Shown: positions 7,270-15,706 of the stretch, in pieces | How positions within the stretch are numbered: the stretch's first letter is position 1 | Layout of the letters: each line of letters opens with the position of its first letter | Source: Mariprofundaceae bacterium | Lineage (GTDB): Bacteria; Pseudomonadota; Zetaproteobacteria; Mariprofundales; Mariprofundaceae | Assembly (NCBI GenBank): GCA_030950835.1 | Contig: JAUZQU010000084.1 | Span: forward strand, 1 to 19,549 | Direction: 5' to 3' | DNA length: 19,549 bases | Notes under the pieces: generated by a model | The model's database searches: none | Seen by the model: only the letters and a program-made list of their open reading frames with translations | What the model was told of the DNA's origin: nothing | Translations under genes and position numbers: made by a program

Positions 7270-9558
7270 TTATGACGATTTGTCTTTGATTTTATCTTGC
7301 AGTGCTGCCCAGGCTCGTATGCTGCGTCGTTTTACCCTTGCCACAAACTGCTGCAACATATTACCACGTAATTGCTCGTCTTCTCCATACGAATAGGCGT
7401 AATACCTATCCATTTTGTAGGTGCTATAATCAGCAGAAACATCACCGCGCACACCATTGAGCACAATGCCCATCACATTGCCACCTACAGCTTCAATGTT
7501 ACTTTTCACCCGTTTCAAAGCACCACGCGCCACCGAACCAATATGATATACCAGCAATACACTATCCACTTTTGACGCGATAATGGTGGCATCTGTAGTG
7601 TGCAATAGCGGTGGCATATCAATAATCACCATATCATATTCTTCGCGTACTTCCTCTAAGATGGTGTTCATCATGGGGGCAGCGAGTAAGTCTGGTGGAT
7701 TGGCATTGACGAAACCACAGGTGAGTATTTCTAACTGATCCAAACCAGGGGTGAGCAGGGCTTGATCAATACCCATATCACCCAACATCACATCTGAAAA
7801 ACGTTTTACGGCATCTTGCCATTGGTATTGACCTAATAAACATTCACTTAAACCAGGTTGGCGTTTGAGACCAAATGTATGGTGCTGCATAGGTTTGCGC
7901 ATATCCGCATCAATCAATAAAACCCTGCCACCTTGTTGCGCCAAGACCACCGCTAAGTTGGCAGAAATCGTACTTTTACCCTCTTTGGTGGTGGAGCTGG
8001 TGACCAAAATGACCTTGTGGTTGCCTGTGTGTGAAAATAATAAGTTGGTACGCAAGCTGCGATAAGCTTCGGCAATGGTGGAAGGTGGTGAGAAGTGACT
8101 AATCAGGCGCGTTTGTCGTTCTAAATGATGCCCGCTGGTATGCAGGACATCCGAGCCGGAGAACAGCTCAATGGCCTCATCCTCCTCTAACTGCGGCACA
8201 AAACCAATCACCGAGGTATTGAGGTAACTTTCTACCTCTTCAATCGTACCAACTGAAGAATCCACCGCTTCAAGAATGAGCGAAACAATTAAACCCAATA
8301 CCAGCCCCAAAATCAAACCTGCAATGAAGCTTTGCACGGGGTTGACAGGGTTAATGCGGAAAATAGGCAACATGGCATGGCGAATAATGGATACAGGCTG
8401 CACTTTTTCAGCGTCTTTAATCAATACTTCTTGGTATTTTTTCTCTAATAAGTCATAAAGCTCTTCATTGATGCGTACGGTGCGCTGCATACGTTGAATT
8501 TCTAAGGTTTGTTCAGGGACACCTTGAAAGCGACTTTTTGTTGCTTCAATGCTTTTTTGAATATCATTGATGCGGCGCTGGGTAAGTTCGAGTTGTTTGG
8601 ATAATTCATCGACCATGCTGGATAAAATATCCGCTGCTTGATCACGCAGCTCTTGAATTTGAGGATGTTGATCGGTGTAGTTGGTCATCAACTCGGTGCG
8701 TTTGAGCGCCATTTCGACCAAACGTTTGTTCAGTAGGTCGAAATATGTGCTGACATTACCTGCAATGGTTACTGCTTGGTAATCCCAAGAGCCTTGATTA
8801 ACACGTTGTCGCAAAGGTTGGATGGAAAATTTCAAATCATTGAGATGGGCAGAGGCTTGACGGTATTCTTGCTCTAAATCGGAGATGATTCTTGCCATCA
8901 ACTCAGGATCAGCACTGGAGAAGGAGAGGTTGTTTTTCTTCCTATAATCGCGGATGTTTTCTTCAGCACTTCTTAGACGTTCGCGCACAACAATAAGCTG
9001 TTGTTGGATAAATTTCTTGGCTTCAAATACACGGCGGTTTTTATCTTCAACATTGAAATTCTTAAAGGCCTCAGCCACAGCATCAGCCACATCACGGGTA
9101 TAAGCTTGGTCACTAAAGATAGAAGTGATACGAATAATGCCTGACTCATCATCTTGGCGAACGGATATAGTATCCATGATTTCAAGGACTTGCTCATGAT
9201 ACTCATCATTGGCTCTGATTTCTTCTGAACTTAACTCAGCAGGAATATAACCAAGAATCTGCGCAGCGCGTTCCATCACAGGGTAAGACTCAATGATAGC
9301 AAGCTGGGTGCGTATATCCGTACGCGGCTGGCGGCCACGCAGCAATAAATCAGCAACATTGACGGTGGTTTCAATTTTTATCTCGGAAGAGGCGCTATAA
9401 ATTGGAGGTGGTTGTTTGACCCAAGTTAATAAACCACTGAAAGTAGCTACAGATAAAGCACAAAAGATAATAATCCAACGACGGCGAGAGATAATCTGCC
9501 AATATTCGGAGAGATTAAGTTCGTAACCTTCTTGATTTTGACTATTGGTGGTTGTCAT
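7270..9558 (-). CDS. Wzz / tyrosine autokinase (BY-kinase), polysaccharide chain-length and export regulator
   Basis: A 762-residue inner-membrane protein of Wzc/EpsG type. The Wzz domain begins LSEYWQIISRRRWIIIFCA, with the first membrane helix at ~28-46. A long periplasmic coiled-coil region follows (residues ~180-390). The second membrane helix comes after the PxxP-like segment INPVNPVQSFIAGLILGLVL. The cytoplasmic BY-kinase domain has Walker A VTSSTTKEGKST (Lys528), Walker A' LLIDADMRKP, and Walker B MVIIDMPPLL (Asp647). The C-terminus carries the tyrosine-rich autophosphorylation cluster STYKMDRYYAYSYG. Such proteins cycle between phosphorylated and unphosphorylated oligomers to drive polymer elongation and export through the Wza channel. 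The gene lies 2 bases after the Wza-like fusion gene, which encodes its expected outer-membrane partner. No cognate low-molecular-weight phosphatase is seen in the window. Confidence 0.93.
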   Translation of the reverse strand: MTTTNSQNQEGYELNLSEYWQIISRRRWIIIFCALSVATFSGLLTWVKQPPPIYSASSEIKIETTVNVADLLLRGRQPRTDIRTQLAIIESYPVMERAAQILGYIPAELSSEEIRANDEYHEQVLEIMDTISVRQDDESGIIRITSIFSDQAYTRDVADAVAEAFKNFNVEDKNRRVFEAKKFIQQQLIVVRERLRSAEENIRDYRKKNNLSFSSADPELMARIISDLEQEYRQASAHLNDLKFSIQPLRQRVNQGSWDYQAVTIAGNVSTYFDLLNKRLVEMALKRTELMTNYTDQHPQIQELRDQAADILSSMVDELSKQLELTQRRINDIQKSIEATKSRFQGVPEQTLEIQRMQRTVRINEELYDLLEKKYQEVLIKDAEKVQPVSIIRHAMLPIFRINPVNPVQSFIAGLILGLVLGLIVSLILEAVDSSVGTIEEVESYLNTSVIGFVPQLEEDEAIELFSGSDVLHTSGHHLERQTRLISHFSPPSTIAEAYRSLRTNLLFSHTGNHKVILVTSSTTKEGKSTISANLAVVLAQQGGRVLLIDADMRKPMQHHTFGLKRQPGLSECLLGQYQWQDAVKRFSDVMLGDMGIDQALLTPGLDQLEILTCGFVNANPPDLLAAPMMNTILEEVREEYDMVIIDMPPLLHTTDATIIASKVDSVLLVYHIGSVARGALKRVKSNIEAVGGNVMGIVLNGVRGDVSADYSTYKMDRYYAYSYGEDEQLRGNMLQQFVARVKRRSIRAWAALQDKIKDKSS

Positions 9559-9560
9559 CG

Positions 9561-12128
9561 TTAAAATTGTCCGCTTAATGAACGTAGAGTGAGGATTTGT
9601 TGGGCAATGCTAATCGGTTGGGTGAGTAAACTTAAAGATGGTGATATATCATTGATAAAGGCATTCCAATTGCTGATAGGACGCTTAGGCACGATAATGA
9701 TGTCTTTGTTTAATAACGCGATGTTTTGGGTGAGGTCTGCTTGCTCAAGGAAACGTTGGAAGTTCACCGCCAAGACTTGCGGCTGATCTCTATCCGAGCG
9801 CACAACGCGAATATCAGGCAAATAAGCATCATCGGTTAAACCACCTGCTTGAGAAATAGCATCTAAGAAGCTGATTTCCCCTGTGAACTCTACAATGCCA
9901 GCCTTGGCTACTTGACCCAAAACATACACTTGGCGTTTGGATTGTGCCAAGGAAGGAATGAAGATGGTATCATTATCATCAATGATAGCATTCTCAGCCC
10001 AGTCACCCTGTTTGATGGCGCGGTTTAGGTTCAAAAGTATGGTTTTACCATCACGAATGATTTGTACATTATCCAAGCTGGCTTCTTTGCTAGGGCCACC
10101 TGCACGAGATAGAAATTCCACAATACTTTCTTTGCCACGCAGAGCATAAGTGCCTGGCCCAGTAGGTTGGCGGCTTAAGTTGTTCACTTCGCCAAAAATA
10201 CTGACGTGTTTACTTCTTGCTTTTAATACCAATACATCGACACGAGGTTTACGTTCATATTGTTTAAGGATGTCAGTGGTGAGTTTGTCAATTTCTCTAG
10301 GCGTATAACCTGAAACTTTTAAGGCGGCCTGATAGGGCAAAGAGACCGTACCATCCACTTGCACGATGACTTTTTGCCCTTGAGGTTTGCCGCCTTGCCA
10401 GAAAGTGATGTTAAGCTCGTCACCTACACCTACTTTATATTCAGCTGTGCCGTTGAGGGTTTTAAAGACTTTGTTTTCATCAATATGGTATAAATCACGT
10501 TTATTCAAGGCTGAAGATGCTTGTGGTAAACGTACTGATTTGATGTGGTATGCTTGGACAAATACGCGGCGATTTTGTTGCAAGGCTACAGGGTCTAATC
10601 CTGGTGGAAGGGGCGAAGTATCACCCAGCGCATCAATCTGCATTTGCGGACGTTTTGCCCCGTGTTCGACCAGCCACATCGCCACAGCATTGGCACGCGC
10701 TTGAGAAAGGGATGTATTGTTGGGGTATAAGTCAGAATGGATAGGGCGCTGATCAGCTCTGCCTTGAAGCTCAAGGCGAACTTGAGATAAATCCAAACCC
10801 AAATCATCTGACCATGTTTGGATGCTGACCAAGGCATCAGGGCTTAAGCGGGCTGCACCTGAAGCAAAGAAAATCGACAAACGACTGCCCGTTTTACCAC
10901 TAATAAACTTTTCAACAGGCACAGTTCTGGCTATCTCACCCGACCAAATTTCTACACCACCATCAGCACGGGTAGCCGCAATATCCAACTGCCCACTGCC
11001 GCGCACATCGCCCAAATCAATGTCGTGATACACGCCATAGTTAGGAACCAAGGCTTTTTCTACACCAAACGAACCCCAGCTCCAATGCCAAATCGATAAA
11101 CCTTTACCCACACTAGAAGAAGCAATCAATTCTTGATTACCATCGGCATCCAAATCACCAACGCGCACATCTGACCATGTACCATGCCCTATGATTTGTA
11201 CTTCGCGCCGCCCACCTGCTTCGCTCATCCACATCTGAATACCATGTTGATATAAACCTGCAATAATATCCAAATAACCATCACCATTGACATCGGCAAC
11301 CGTGACTGATTCGGCATCACCCTTGGTCGCTAAGATCTCTGGCTCCCAACGCCCTTGTCCATCACCATACCAAATTTGTATACCACCAACTTGCCGCCAC
11401 AAACCATCATCTTCAATGGAGCCCAAGCCACCTCGGCGTGAGGCAACGATGTCCATGTGTCCATCTTGGTTGATGTCTTCTACTGCCAAACCTGTGAAAA
11501 TACCTGAAACCATAGGGCCGATGCCCGTAATCCAGCCGCCCCGCGCATCGTTGAGCAAAACATGGATACCGCCATCTGAAACATTGTCTGAACGCGCAGC
11601 TACAATATCTTGCCAGCCATCATGGTTAATATCGACCAGTTTAACCGCATGAAACAAACCGCTTTCAATGGGGGTTGAGTGCAAAGTCCAAGTTTCACTT
11701 TGTGGTTCTAATGACCAAACTTGCAAGCCTTTTTGGTCACCTTCACCACCAATAAGGATGTTGATGTTATGGGTTTGGTCGATGTTGGCAGTGGCAAAAG
11801 AGCGCGGTTGCATACCTGTTTCAGGGCCGTTTTGTAAGGTCCAGTTGCCCGTGCCATCACCCCATTCGATATGAAAACCATCCACTTTATCATTGCCACC
11901 CACCAAAATATCCAAGAAACCATCTTGGTTGAGGTCAACAAAATGAATGGCTTGTGATTCTGAGGTACGTTGCGGTGCGATATTGTGCATACTGTATTGG
12001 GGTAAAGGTTTGTCTGCGTGGTTCAGCTGCATGGAAGGCTGAGGTACGGTGGAGCGGCAAGCGACAAAAAACACGCACATGCAGAAACAGGCGAGATAAA
12101 GGGCGAGTGAACGAAAGGTTTGCCTCAT
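9561..12128 (-). CDS. Lipoprotein fusing FG-GAP/VCBS propeller, OmpA-like domain and Wza-type polysaccharide export domain
   Basis: An 855-residue, apparently multi-domain protein. An N-terminal lipoprotein signal ends in lipobox FVAC (Cys24). Residues ~65-395 hold seven FG-GAP/VCBS-type repeats of the form DxNxDGxxDI, for example DLNQDGFLDILVGG (65-78), DINHDGWQDIVAAR (166-179) and DVNGDGYLDIIAGL (279-292), consistent with a seven-bladed calcium-binding propeller. Residues ~411-528 are OmpA-like: ELQGRADQR (Asp459), SLSQARANAVAMWL, and QNRRVFV (Arg520/521). Residues ~563-640 are a Poly_export domain (YKVGVGDELNITFW, VDGTVSLPY), followed by SLBB-like segments (~641-700, 733-790). The amphipathic C-terminal helix (~820-850) could be the membrane-spanning helix of Wza. 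Wza forms the outer-membrane exit for polysaccharide; the OmpA part should bind peptidoglycan. It is the first gene of its operon, with no ribosome site before the ATG. Typical Wza is about 380 residues, so the N-terminal half is extra. Confidence 0.9.
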   Translation of the reverse strand: MRQTFRSLALYLACFCMCVFFVACRSTVPQPSMQLNHADKPLPQYSMHNIAPQRTSESQAIHFVDLNQDGFLDILVGGNDKVDGFHIEWGDGTGNWTLQNGPETGMQPRSFATANIDQTHNINILIGGEGDQKGLQVWSLEPQSETWTLHSTPIESGLFHAVKLVDINHDGWQDIVAARSDNVSDGGIHVLLNDARGGWITGIGPMVSGIFTGLAVEDINQDGHMDIVASRRGGLGSIEDDGLWRQVGGIQIWYGDGQGRWEPEILATKGDAESVTVADVNGDGYLDIIAGLYQHGIQMWMSEAGGRREVQIIGHGTWSDVRVGDLDADGNQELIASSSVGKGLSIWHWSWGSFGVEKALVPNYGVYHDIDLGDVRGSGQLDIAATRADGGVEIWSGEIARTVPVEKFISGKTGSRLSIFFASGAARLSPDALVSIQTWSDDLGLDLSQVRLELQGRADQRPIHSDLYPNNTSLSQARANAVAMWLVEHGAKRPQMQIDALGDTSPLPPGLDPVALQQNRRVFVQAYHIKSVRLPQASSALNKRDLYHIDENKVFKTLNGTAEYKVGVGDELNITFWQGGKPQGQKVIVQVDGTVSLPYQAALKVSGYTPREIDKLTTDILKQYERKPRVDVLVLKARSKHVSIFGEVNNLSRQPTGPGTYALRGKESIVEFLSRAGGPSKEASLDNVQIIRDGKTILLNLNRAIKQGDWAENAIIDDNDTIFIPSLAQSKRQVYVLGQVAKAGIVEFTGEISFLDAISQAGGLTDDAYLPDIRVVRSDRDQPQVLAVNFQRFLEQADLTQNIALLNKDIIIVPKRPISNWNAFINDISPSLSLLTQPISIAQQILTLRSLSGQF

Positions 12129-12136
12129 GATGAACG

Positions 12137-12166
12137 AATGTAAGCGTAATAATTGATTGTTGTCAA
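12137..12166 (-). promoter_or_regulatory. Sigma70-type promoter of the polysaccharide export operon
   Basis: On the minus strand, a consensus -35 TTGACA (12166-12161) is followed by an 18-base spacer and a -10 TACATT (12142-12137, four of six consensus positions). Transcription would start near 12130, only two or three bases before the ATG at 12128. No Shine-Dalgarno sequence is present, so the first gene would be read from an almost leaderless mRNA. This is the only convincing promoter seen ahead of the four-gene operon. Confidence 0.6.
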
Positions 12167-12230
12167 GAAGTTACGCCTTTTTTTGCAAGTGGTACATAAG
12201 CTTGCCTCCCAAATGATGCTGTAATATTGA

Positions 12231-13202
12231 CTAATGTCGAATGCGTGGATCAGCCCAAGCATATGATAAATCAGCAATAAGGTTGCCAATTAAGGTGAGT
12301 ACAGCTCCAATGACTGTAATCCCCATGACCAAAGGGTAATCACGCTGCAATACAGCTTCAAAAAAGAGTAAACCCATGCCTGGAATAGCAAAAAGCTGCT
12401 CTACAATCACGGAGCCACCAATCAAACCAGGCACAGACAAACCCAGCAAAGTAATCATGGGTAGCAATGCGTTTTTAAGGGCAAGCCGATAATGAATCTG
12501 ATGTTCAGCAATGCCCATGGCGCGTGCGGTGGTGATATAGTCATTGCGAATCACATCCAACATGCCTGAACGCATAAAACGTGACATGCCTGCCAAACCA
12601 CCAATGGCGGAGATAAATACGGGTAAAATAAGGTGGTGGATAAGGTCTAACTGTTGATCCCACCATGACATCTGTTGCCAGCCAAAATCATGGATGCCTG
12701 AAATGGGAAATAAAGGAATGTTTACCCCCAAGGCAATCATCAATAATAAACCCAACCAAAATGAAGGCATAGCAAAAGCCAGAAAGACAAATACCGTCAA
12801 ACCCCTATCTAACCAAGAGTTTTGGCGCACCGCAGAGACAATGCCAATCGGAATAGCCACGATTAAAATCAAGAGCATCGCCAAAACATTGATCCATAAA
12901 GTAACTGGTAAACGCTCGCTTATTTTATCAATAACAGGGCGACTATCAGGTGGAAAAGATTGTCCGAAATCAAGGGTGATGAGATGTTGTAACCAAGTGA
13001 AGTATTGTTCATGCAATGGCTGGTTTAAGCCATAAAAATCACGCATACGTTCAATGTCCTGACTGGAGACTTTAGCATCAAAGTTTTGCCCCACGACAGA
13101 CGGCTCGCCGGGCGCTAAATGCATGATGGCAAATGAAATGAGCGTGATGCCTAACAATAGAGGAATCATGCTGAGTAAACGTTTGAAAGCGTATTGTTTC
13201 AT
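12231..13202 (-). CDS. ABC transporter permease, DppB/OppB family
   Basis: A 323-residue inner-membrane permease of the peptide/nickel/opine importer family. The start AFKRLLSMIPLLLGITLISF and the following periplasmic LAPGEP match DppB/OppB N-termini. The coupling EAA loop that contacts the ATPase is clear (TTARAMGIAEHQIHYRLALK, then NALLPMIT). The C-terminal GGSVIVEQLFAIPGMGLLFF and YPLVMGITVIGAVLTLIGN are also typical. The ATG at 13202 gives the family-standard N-terminus; an in-frame TTG at 13238 would add twelve residues with no better ribosome site. A working importer needs a second permease, ATPase(s) and a binding protein. None is beside it: the downstream neighbour is the polysaccharide operon, 102 bases away. 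The substrate cannot be predicted. Confidence 0.9.
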   Translation of the reverse strand: MKQYAFKRLLSMIPLLLGITLISFAIMHLAPGEPSVVGQNFDAKVSSQDIERMRDFYGLNQPLHEQYFTWLQHLITLDFGQSFPPDSRPVIDKISERLPVTLWINVLAMLLILIVAIPIGIVSAVRQNSWLDRGLTVFVFLAFAMPSFWLGLLLMIALGVNIPLFPISGIHDFGWQQMSWWDQQLDLIHHLILPVFISAIGGLAGMSRFMRSGMLDVIRNDYITTARAMGIAEHQIHYRLALKNALLPMITLLGLSVPGLIGGSVIVEQLFAIPGMGLLFFEAVLQRDYPLVMGITVIGAVLTLIGNLIADLSYAWADPRIRH

Positions 13203-13654
13203 GGCGGCCAGCTTAGAACTTACGAAGAAGTTAGGCAATAAAGGGCTTGTTCCATATTTCTCATAGTAATATCGGATTGAAGGTGAAAAGTGTGCGTGTG
13301 CTGTTTGTGAGCTGACTTTAGCTTCTGTCTTTTGGCTGAATTATGCTTCATCCCATCTTCATATGCCGCCACCTATTAGCGAGTGCAACCCTGCGAATGT
13401 TGTTAGCGGCAACGATTTCCTTTTTCTTTTTGATGATGTGTTGTGGGCATCCTTTTTTAGAGCCTTGTAGGTTCACTTTCTATTAAGGGTTGCTATAGGC
13501 TCTCTCCTGCATATGATGCCGCAACGTTTTGAGAGCATTTTGGGTCTTTAGATTAAATAAGGCACATCATCATTCTCACTGCAACTGCTGCTGCAACCTT
13601 GAAGATGGATGCAACTGTAGGAAAGTTGATAAGCATAATGTTTTCAACGGATTT
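13203..13654 (+). other. Intergenic region between divergent permease and tRNA-Val
   Basis: About 450 bases without a convincing gene. A 47-codon plus-strand frame (13343-13486) lacks a ribosome site and recognisable family. The visible structure is an imperfect inverted repeat AGAGCCT...TAG (13459-13470) with CTATAGGCTCT (13493-13503), whose right arm could instead pair as GCTCTC (13499-13504) with GAGAGC (13531-13536). The hexamer TGCAAC occurs three times at 13580, 13592 and 13610. The best tRNA promoter element is CATAAT at 13634-13639, 15 bases before the tRNA, but its -35 is weak. Confidence 0.5.
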
Positions 13655-13729
13655 AGGCTCGTAGCTCAGGGGTAGAGCACCACCTTGACATGGTGGGGGT
13701 CGGCGGTTCGAAACCGCCCGAGCCTACCA
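13655..13729 (+). tRNA. tRNA-Val (anticodon GAC), CCA encoded
   Basis: A complete 75-base cloverleaf. The acceptor stem AGGCTCG pairs fully with CGAGCCT. The D arm is GCTC-AGGGGTA-GAGC. The anticodon stem CCACC/GGTGG encloses loop TTGACAT, giving anticodon GAC, which reads the valine codon GUC. The T arm GGCGG-TTCGAAA-CCGCC is perfect, and the CCA end is encoded at 13727-13729. It lies 50 bases before thrS on the same strand. A TATACT at 13734-13739 could be a separate thrS promoter -10, but no good -35 accompanies it, so co-transcription with thrS is also possible. Confidence 0.97.
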
Positions 13730-13779
13730 TTTTTATACTGTTCTTACGGTTGATAAAAATGGCAAAAAGGAATGGTTTT

Positions 13780-15684
13780 ATGTTTATCCAACTACCCGAT
13801 GGTTCTTCTCGTAACTTACAAGACGGCGTAACTGCTTTTGCTTTAGCGCAAGATATTGGCGAAGGTTTGGCGCGGGCTGTGCTTGCGGCGCGTGTGAACG
13901 GTACGCTTTGTGATTTATCGACGGTATTGGCAGATGGTGATCAAGTTGCCTTGATTACTGGAAAGTCAGATGAAGCTTTGGAGGTGATTCGTCATTCTAC
14001 AGCGCATTTGTTGGCCATGGCAGTGCAAGAGGTATTTCCTACTGCCCAAGTGACGATTGGACCTGTGATTGAAGATGGTTTTTATTATGACTTCGCTTTT
14101 GAACGCGCTTTTACGCCTGATGATTTAAAAGTAATCGAAAAGAAAATGAAAGAAATTGCCAAACGTAAACTGCCGATTACGCGCGAAGTTTGGCAGCGTG
14201 ATGATGCGATTACACATTTTGAAAATCTTGGTGAGACATATAAAGCTTTGTTGATTGGACGTATCGCTGAAGGCGAAGACGTGAGTATTTACAAACAAGG
14301 TGAGTGGGGCGATTTATGTCGTGGTCCACATGTGCCCAATACTTCCAAATTGAAACACTTTAAATTGATGAAGGTTTCGGGTTCATATTGGGAAGGTGAT
14401 GCCAGCAAGGCTCAGTTACAACGGATTTATGGTACGGCATGGACGAGCAAGGATGATTTGAAGGCGTATTTGTTCCGTTTGGAAGAAGCTGAGAAACGTG
14501 ATCATCGTAAACTTGCCAAAACATTGGATTTGTTTCACTTACAAGAAGAAGCGCCGGGCATGATTTTCTGGCACCCTAAAGGCTGGGCGATTTGGCAAGT
14601 GGTGGAGAATGAGATTCGGCAGGTGATGCAAGATCATGGTTACCAAGAAATCAAAACACCGCAAGTAGTGGATAAAAAGCTTTGGGAGAAGTCAGGTCAT
14701 TGGGAGAAATTCCGTGATGATATGTTTACCACCAGCACAGACAACCGTGATTATGCCATTAAACCCATGAATTGCCCTTGCCATGTGCAGGTGTACAACC
14801 AAGCGTTGCATTCTTATCGTGATTTACCGCTGCGTTTGGCTGAATTTGGCTCTTGTCATCGTAATGAGCCTTCGGGAACGTTGCATGGTTTGATGCGTTT
14901 GCGTAATTTTGTGCAAGATGATGCGCATATTTTTTGTGAAGAGTCACAAATTCAAGATGAAGTGGGTGCTTTCATCGACTTGGTGTTTGCAACGTACAAG
15001 AAATTCGGCTTTGAAGAAGTGATTATCTTTTTATCGGATCGTCCAAAGCAGAGAGTGGGTACGGATGAGCAATGGACAAAAGCAGAGACATCTTTGCATG
15101 AGGCTTTAAAAGGTAAAGATTTAACGTATGGCCTTAATCCTGGTGAAGGTGCCTTTTACGGCCCTAAAATTGAGTTCTCTTTGAAGGATTGTTTGGGCAG
15201 GGTCTGGCAGTGTGGTACGATTCAGGTTGATTTCTCTATGCCAGGTCGTTTGGGTGCGGAATACATTGCTGAAGATAACAGTAAAAAGACACCTGTGATG
15301 TTACACAGGGCGATTTTGGGCTCTTTGGAGCGTTTCATTGGTATTCTGATTGAGGAATATGAGGCTAAGTTTCCATTTTGGTTGGCGCCTGTGCAGGCTG
15401 TAGTGTGTAATATTTCAGAAAAACAAAGTGAATATGTAGACGAAATCACTAAAAAAATGCGCGCGGCAGGCTTCAGGATAGAATCGGACTTGCGTAATGA
15501 GAAGGTCGGCTATAAGGTGCGCGCCCATACCTTGCAACGTGTACCTTTCATTTTGGTGGTAGGTGAGCGTGAAATGCAAGAAGGAACTATATCTGTACGT
15601 ACCCAAAGTGGTGAAGATGTAGGTACCCAAAGTGTGGAAACATGGATTTCAAACATGCAAAACATGGAAAAAGAATACAAATAA
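13780..15684 (+). CDS. thrS: Threonyl-tRNA synthetase
   Basis: A 634-residue class II synthetase that charges tRNA-Thr. Domains in order are: N-terminal TGS domain (from MFIQLPDGSSR, 1-60), the editing domain with HSTAHLLAMAV (His72), the catalytic core, and the C-terminal anticodon domain (VQAVVCNISEKQSEY to the end). The catalytic zinc ligands match the family: Cys332 in MNCPCH, His383 in DDAHIFC, and His509 in MLHRAI. Motif 2 is FGSCHRNEPSGTLHG and motif 3 includes RAILGSLERFIG. I chose ATG 13780 because AGGA (13768-13771) sits 8 bases upstream and MFIQLPDG is the natural TGS start. ATG 13759 would add seven residues. The gene leads the conserved thrS-infC-rpmI-rplT-pheST cluster. No translational operator like that of E. 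coli thrS was recognised. Confidence 0.97.
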   Translation: MFIQLPDGSSRNLQDGVTAFALAQDIGEGLARAVLAARVNGTLCDLSTVLADGDQVALITGKSDEALEVIRHSTAHLLAMAVQEVFPTAQVTIGPVIEDGFYYDFAFERAFTPDDLKVIEKKMKEIAKRKLPITREVWQRDDAITHFENLGETYKALLIGRIAEGEDVSIYKQGEWGDLCRGPHVPNTSKLKHFKLMKVSGSYWEGDASKAQLQRIYGTAWTSKDDLKAYLFRLEEAEKRDHRKLAKTLDLFHLQEEAPGMIFWHPKGWAIWQVVENEIRQVMQDHGYQEIKTPQVVDKKLWEKSGHWEKFRDDMFTTSTDNRDYAIKPMNCPCHVQVYNQALHSYRDLPLRLAEFGSCHRNEPSGTLHGLMRLRNFVQDDAHIFCEESQIQDEVGAFIDLVFATYKKFGFEEVIIFLSDRPKQRVGTDEQWTKAETSLHEALKGKDLTYGLNPGEGAFYGPKIEFSLKDCLGRVWQCGTIQVDFSMPGRLGAEYIAEDNSKKTPVMLHRAILGSLERFIGILIEEYEAKFPFWLAPVQAVVCNISEKQSEYVDEITKKMRAAGFRIESDLRNEKVGYKVRAHTLQRVPFILVVGEREMQEGTISVRTQSGEDVGTQSVETWISNMQNMEKEYK

Positions 15685-15706
15685 GCTTATGAAAGCGACA
15701 TTGGTT

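Noticed and set aside
10595..11941. Several open frames antisense or out of phase to the propeller-Wza gene.
   Set aside because: They follow the codon pattern of the minus-strand gene, whose lipobox, repeats and conserved domains are clear; they are shadows.
13343..13486. A 47-codon plus-strand frame with a hydrophobic stretch and Cys-Cys, resembling a small lipoprotein (LAATISFFFLMMCCGHP).
   Set aside because: No ribosome binding site, no recognisable family, and it runs into the inverted repeat region; chance is more likely.
13459..13503. The intergenic inverted repeat as an intrinsic terminator.
   Set aside because: The T-run lies on the 5' side of the plus-strand hairpin, and on the minus strand it is followed by A residues.
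13707..13739. A thrS promoter with -10 TATACT at 13734-13739.
   Set aside because: No acceptable -35: TTCGAA in the tRNA T-loop is 21 bases away and is fixed by tRNA structure. Kept only as a remark.
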